Origin: Wuchereria bancrofti
Taxonomy: Eukaryota > Nematoda > Chromadorea > Rhabditida > Onchocercidae
Length of the DNA stretch: 64,000 bases
Reading direction: 5' to 3'
Assembly: GCA_005281725.1 (NCBI GenBank)
Contig: SSBO01000012.1
Span: 7,700,182 to 7,764,181, forward strand
The translations under genes were made by a program, and so were the position numbers. Below, in pieces: positions 59,801-64,000 of the stretch (position 1 is the first letter of the stretch; every line of letters starts with the position of its first letter). The notes beneath the pieces are model-generated. The model had not been told where the DNA came from and searched no databases. It saw only the letters and a list, made by a program, of their open reading frames with translations.

Positions 59801-61535
59801 TTTTTTGTATGCATTTCATTTTTTTTTGGTGATTTCTGTTCATTTAAAATCTAAATTTAGGTTTGTTGTGGAATTACAACTAATGCTGGAATGTTATTGT
59901 GTAATGCAGCATTTTATGTCCTGAAGCTTAAGTATTTGTCCGTAAACTTTCTCTACTTCGGACACTACAAAATAATATAGAGAAATCTTTTTTCTTTTTG
60001 CAGTCGAAGAAAGTTTTGGTTTGGTAATTGACGGTGTTTGAGATGTAGAATTTGCCTAATTCCGAGTCGACGTATAAATTGCCGTATCAACTAGTCAGAA
60101 ACGGAAAGCATGATAAAAATTTTCGGGACTTTTTCAGTTTCAGTCAGAAAGGGATTATTGTAGTAAATACAGGAGAATTAAGTCTCGAGTCTTTGTTTTC
60201 TAGCCATTTTTATTCAAATATTTTTTTGTTCTAATTTCGAATCAATTCATTTGGCACATGCAGTTTAACATTTTGACGAAAGACTAATCTCTAAAAGAAT
60301 TACATATAGGAAGGGGAAAAAATTAGGAATTTTGAATTTGTTCATGTTTGACCAAAATTTAGAGAAACCATTCAATTTTCAAAAACGTTTGAATTTGTTT
60401 AAATTTGAGACCAACTAGACTGTTAATTTCAACCAAATAGAATAATTTTATTAACTGGATCGAAACTGGAAATAGTCATGTTTTTTACGATTCCTCTAAT
60501 GTTGATATAGGAGCCGCGAAGAATGATTTGCGCCAGATCGATGGATTGTGTGATTTTGTAATATATCCGGGATTATCCATGTCAATTTAACTTACCACGA
60601 AGTATTAGATATTACTGGGTATTAGAAATTGGTTGTAGTATGTGCGTACGTCCACTTATCGCTATATATTCTAGGATAAAACGTACAGCTTCGCAATGGC
60701 ATTAGGTTCAAAGGTAAATTTTAGGTAAGAAAGTTTATAAATTTGGGGTTCAGTCTGAATATAACTTGTGGCTCAGAGTCGAATTGGACTTTTGTATGCT
60801 CAAGAGCCTTCCTCGTTTGTTATTGTAGTTAGCACAAACGAATGCGTTGAATAATAGGTCTGTTGTAACGATTTTATTCGTTAACAACCACAATATATAG
60901 GTATTAATCTATAGCAACAATATTGATAATTTCGTAGAGTATCTACGAATGAAATGAAGGAGATGAATAAGTTGATGAGGAATTTAGAAAATTTGAATGA
61001 AGCGAATTAAATGAGTGTGGAAGAACAGCCGAACTATAGCTTGCTGGTGAAAAAACTGATTGAGACAAAGGATTTTTAAATCCTTATATGGTGGGCAAAC
61101 TGATTTGCAACAAGTGTTCCTAGTAGTTTACGTTTAGTTCATGGTTGCTTTTTATTTGCATATTACATGTTTTTTGTTAATTTTTTCTTATTATTATTTA
61201 CTTTTTTATGGACATCTGGTTTGTAAGTTAGAAATTCCAGTAAACTTTATCAAATACTTGGAAGGTACGCTTTTTTGGCGAGATTTCCTTGCTGGAATGT
61301 TATTATGTAACGCAGCAGTGTTTTATTTGCTTTAAATTTTGGTTATCTATGAAGATCCGACAATTTGCCGTAACAGCAAATGTTAGTAGGTTCCTGTATT
61401 CTTTTTATGTCTTTTTTTCTGGAGTATTTCAGATCGAAGTATCTTAAAACTAAGTTTAAGATGCATTAGGAAATTCGTTTTAATATATGACGTGAAAAGA
61501 GCTTAGTTGGAAAAAAAGAATTAGGACAACCGTTT
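59801..61535. other. No gene seen; short dispersed repeat
   Basis: It contains AT-rich frames of at most 64 codons. A segment of about 40 bp with TGCTGGAATGTTATT near 59888 recurs near 61291. Confidence 0.6.
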
Positions 61536-62063
61536 TTAAGTTTCAAAGCGACTCAATAACAATTCTAAAAACAATTAGGACAGGAATTTCTGTAATTGTT
61601 CCAAACTTGATAGTATGGAATATTATATTACTGTCAAGCACAAGTATACAGAGTATATTCATTTAAATTTCTCTTTGTTAGAAGAAATTTCACAAGGATA
61701 ATTTATTTAGAGCTTATCCTCGCATCCAAGAAGATCATGCACGAGGTAAGTTTTAAATTTTCCATTGGCTTCCAGAAAATTGATTAATGTCTTGAATTGA
61801 GAATTCTAAGTTTCAAAACGATTCAGTAACAGTGCAAGAAACAATCAGTGCAGGAATTTCTATAATTGCGTTAAACTTTATAGTACGGAACGTTGCATTA
61901 CCGTAAAGCACAAGCATAAAGAATATACTCATTCAAATTTCTCTTTGTTAGAAAAAATTTCAAACAGGATAAAATAATATATTCAAGGAGTTCACGCATG
62001 AGGTAAGCCTTAAATTTTTCATTGACGTTAATAAAATTGATTGGTATTTTGAATCGAGATTTA
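61536..62063 (+). repeat. Tandem duplication, period about 270 bp
   Basis: 61536-61801 and 61806-62063 are diverged direct copies, about 80 % identical. Shared landmarks are TAAGTTTCAAA.CGA, CAGGAATTTCT, AAATTTCTCTTTGTTAGAA and ATGAGGTAAG or ACGAGGTAAG near the end. Confidence 0.85.
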
Positions 62064-64000
62064 AAATCATAGCTTTTTCTTGCGCTATGATTGTTAAGAA
62101 ATAAATTATGAATTATTTCCATGCTTGTTTCACATATAAATTCTAGTAGTGGAATTCACACAAAAAAAGAAAATGCATTTTTAGATGTTCTTGCTCTTTT
62201 CAGATGGTTCAGTTTTTGGATCAAATTTTTTTCATTTAGAAGATTTTAAGATCATCCAAATCAGAAGCATTTAGTTAACGGAAGTTTTACTACACTATTT
62301 CAGAACCAGTGAACTGGAGGACTGGTTTGACCAAAACTCCAAGTCGACTTCTTGTAATCCTTTTCATTATCAGGTAGGAGGTTGTTTACTCATATTATCA
62401 TTATATCCTTGCTTTGGATACAAAAATGTTCATAATTTGCAGAGACTCACAAATGGTATTCGTAAGTGTTTGATGTGTAATCATTGTACTACTTTGCGAT
62501 ATAATTCATTCTTTAAGTATTCCGCAGCATTTGACCAGTTAGACCAGCGAGCTCACTTCTCGTAGTCCTCATTAGGTCAAAGTTCATTCATTCACATAAT
62601 CGGCATTTCTTGCTACCTAGTTAAATTCCCATCACACCTTGAGGAGGTTCATATTGCATTACACTACGGTCTATAAAACTAGCGAGCAAAGTTAGCAGTT
62701 TAACAGTTGCAATTCATACTTTTAATATAACAACCGAAAAAAAGTTCCCTTGAACTGTGGTCTCATGCAATCTTATTGTCATGAAACTCGAAACAAGGGA
62801 AGTATTAATTTGGAATGAACCTTGAAAACATCATTCTGTATTTCAATGTGTAAGCAAGAGAATACTTACAAGTTTTGGATTAAAATCCTACTTGGAATTA
62901 AGTTGGACAGAAGTCAAAATTTGATATAAAATTTCCTATTAAAAGAAGAACTGATACGATTTACATCAATAAAATACTACAATTTGTATGTTTGGGAGAG
63001 ATGTTTATTGAAGACAATGCACTTTTTGATGGTTAACTAAAAAGTTTCATGGTAGGTCGTAGGATTCTATGAATTCTGCACAAATTCTAACAGAGAACAC
63101 AATAAAATACTGTAATGGTGAAAAATTGCTGGAAAATACTGTGTGTATAAATGTGTTGAGATGGAACTTGAATAAAGCGATGATTTGTTGTTTGCTGCAC
63201 ATATTTTCGCTAAACTGCATCTCTGTTTCAACACAATGATTCATTTTTAATACTGATTAGCTAATTATTCCTGACAATTGCAACTGATGACACCATCGTT
63301 TGAAAAGTGATTAACAGAGCTTGACAAATAATGGTAAGCCAAATAAAGAAAGCTAAACAAAAATATTCATTTTTTGATATCATAGTCATATCTCAAAAAC
63401 ACTATATCATCATCTGCAACTATCACTAAATGATCAGCCAACTAGACGATAGTACCGATGACTTACTGAATTATATGAATCTTATCTTTGCTTCCAGGCT
63501 ATCATAACGGAGTGTTAAAAAGAGAGAAAAAACAGACGTAGTATTCTACACAGACATATTTGTCATTGAAAAATACTGTCTGACGCAGTTTATTATCCAA
63601 ATGATTCATTGACAGAGTCAACATCAAATATTTTCCGGTGTGCCACGTAATCGCTCATAATCATTTTTTCCATTACCATTTGTTCAATTACTCTATCTTT
63701 TTGAATTCAGCAAATGCATATTTCCCAGTTCCTGTCCTCTAATTCAAAGTTTATATTATGAAAATATATATTATTCGTGAGCCACTCAGTTTCAAAATGT
63801 TAACACCGTTATTTCTGGACTTCTAAGTGTGCTGTCAATGAATCATTTGGTATGTTTGTTGCGTGTTTGTATGTGCGTTGGTTGTTGAAGCGTTTTGGAA
63901 TTGCCTACTTGGAGTGTTATTTTTCCAAAATGAATAAGATTAAGCATTAAGATTAAGCATTAATCTTAACTTAACTGTAAACCTCATCCGTCGTAAAGCG
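62064..64000. other. Window end, no gene recognised
   Basis: It is AT-rich with only short frames. A diverged segment with GACCAG and CTTGTAATCCT or CTCGTAGTCCT appears near 62325 and 62535. GATTAAGCATTAA is tandemly repeated near 63940. Confidence 0.6.

Overview
The window looks like nuclear DNA of a parasitic nematode, most likely a spirurid or filarial worm. It is AT-rich (roughly two thirds A+T) and gene-poor. Its genes have many exons joined by short to multi-kilobase introns with nematode-type TTTCAG/TTTTAG acceptors. It also carries a perfect copy of the 22-nt nematode spliced leader SL1. The species call is inference; the SL1 match, splice signals and protein similarities are read from the sequence.

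Layout. Positions 1-3171 form a foldback structure: 359-bp arms at both ends (about two mismatches), an older nested inverted repeat, and the SL1 sequence in the loop. From 26133 down to 3719 (minus strand) lies a nephrin/SYG-2-like adhesion receptor of about 1147 residues: signal peptide (first exon tentative), seven Ig domains, FN3, a second FN3-like module, one membrane span and a cytoplasmic tail. From 44762 down to 34016 (minus strand) lies a complete 23-exon sad-1 (SAD/BRSK kinase) gene of 904 residues. After 6 kb without a recognised gene, 50832-53921 (plus strand) holds a complete 9-exon ethanolamine kinase gene of 350 residues. The last 10 kb shows no recognisable gene. It is dominated by a degenerate T-rich tandem array and several local duplications.

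Genes together. From memory of C. elegans work, SYG-2 marks where synapses form and SAD-1 acts in presynaptic assembly, so the two minus-strand genes belong to one developmental process and sit next to each other. Ethanolamine kinase is a housekeeping enzyme of phosphatidylethanolamine synthesis. All three gene models were rebuilt exon by exon and every intron phase closes. Four of about 49 introns can only be closed with a GC rather than a GT donor, a clear excess over what is usual in C. elegans.
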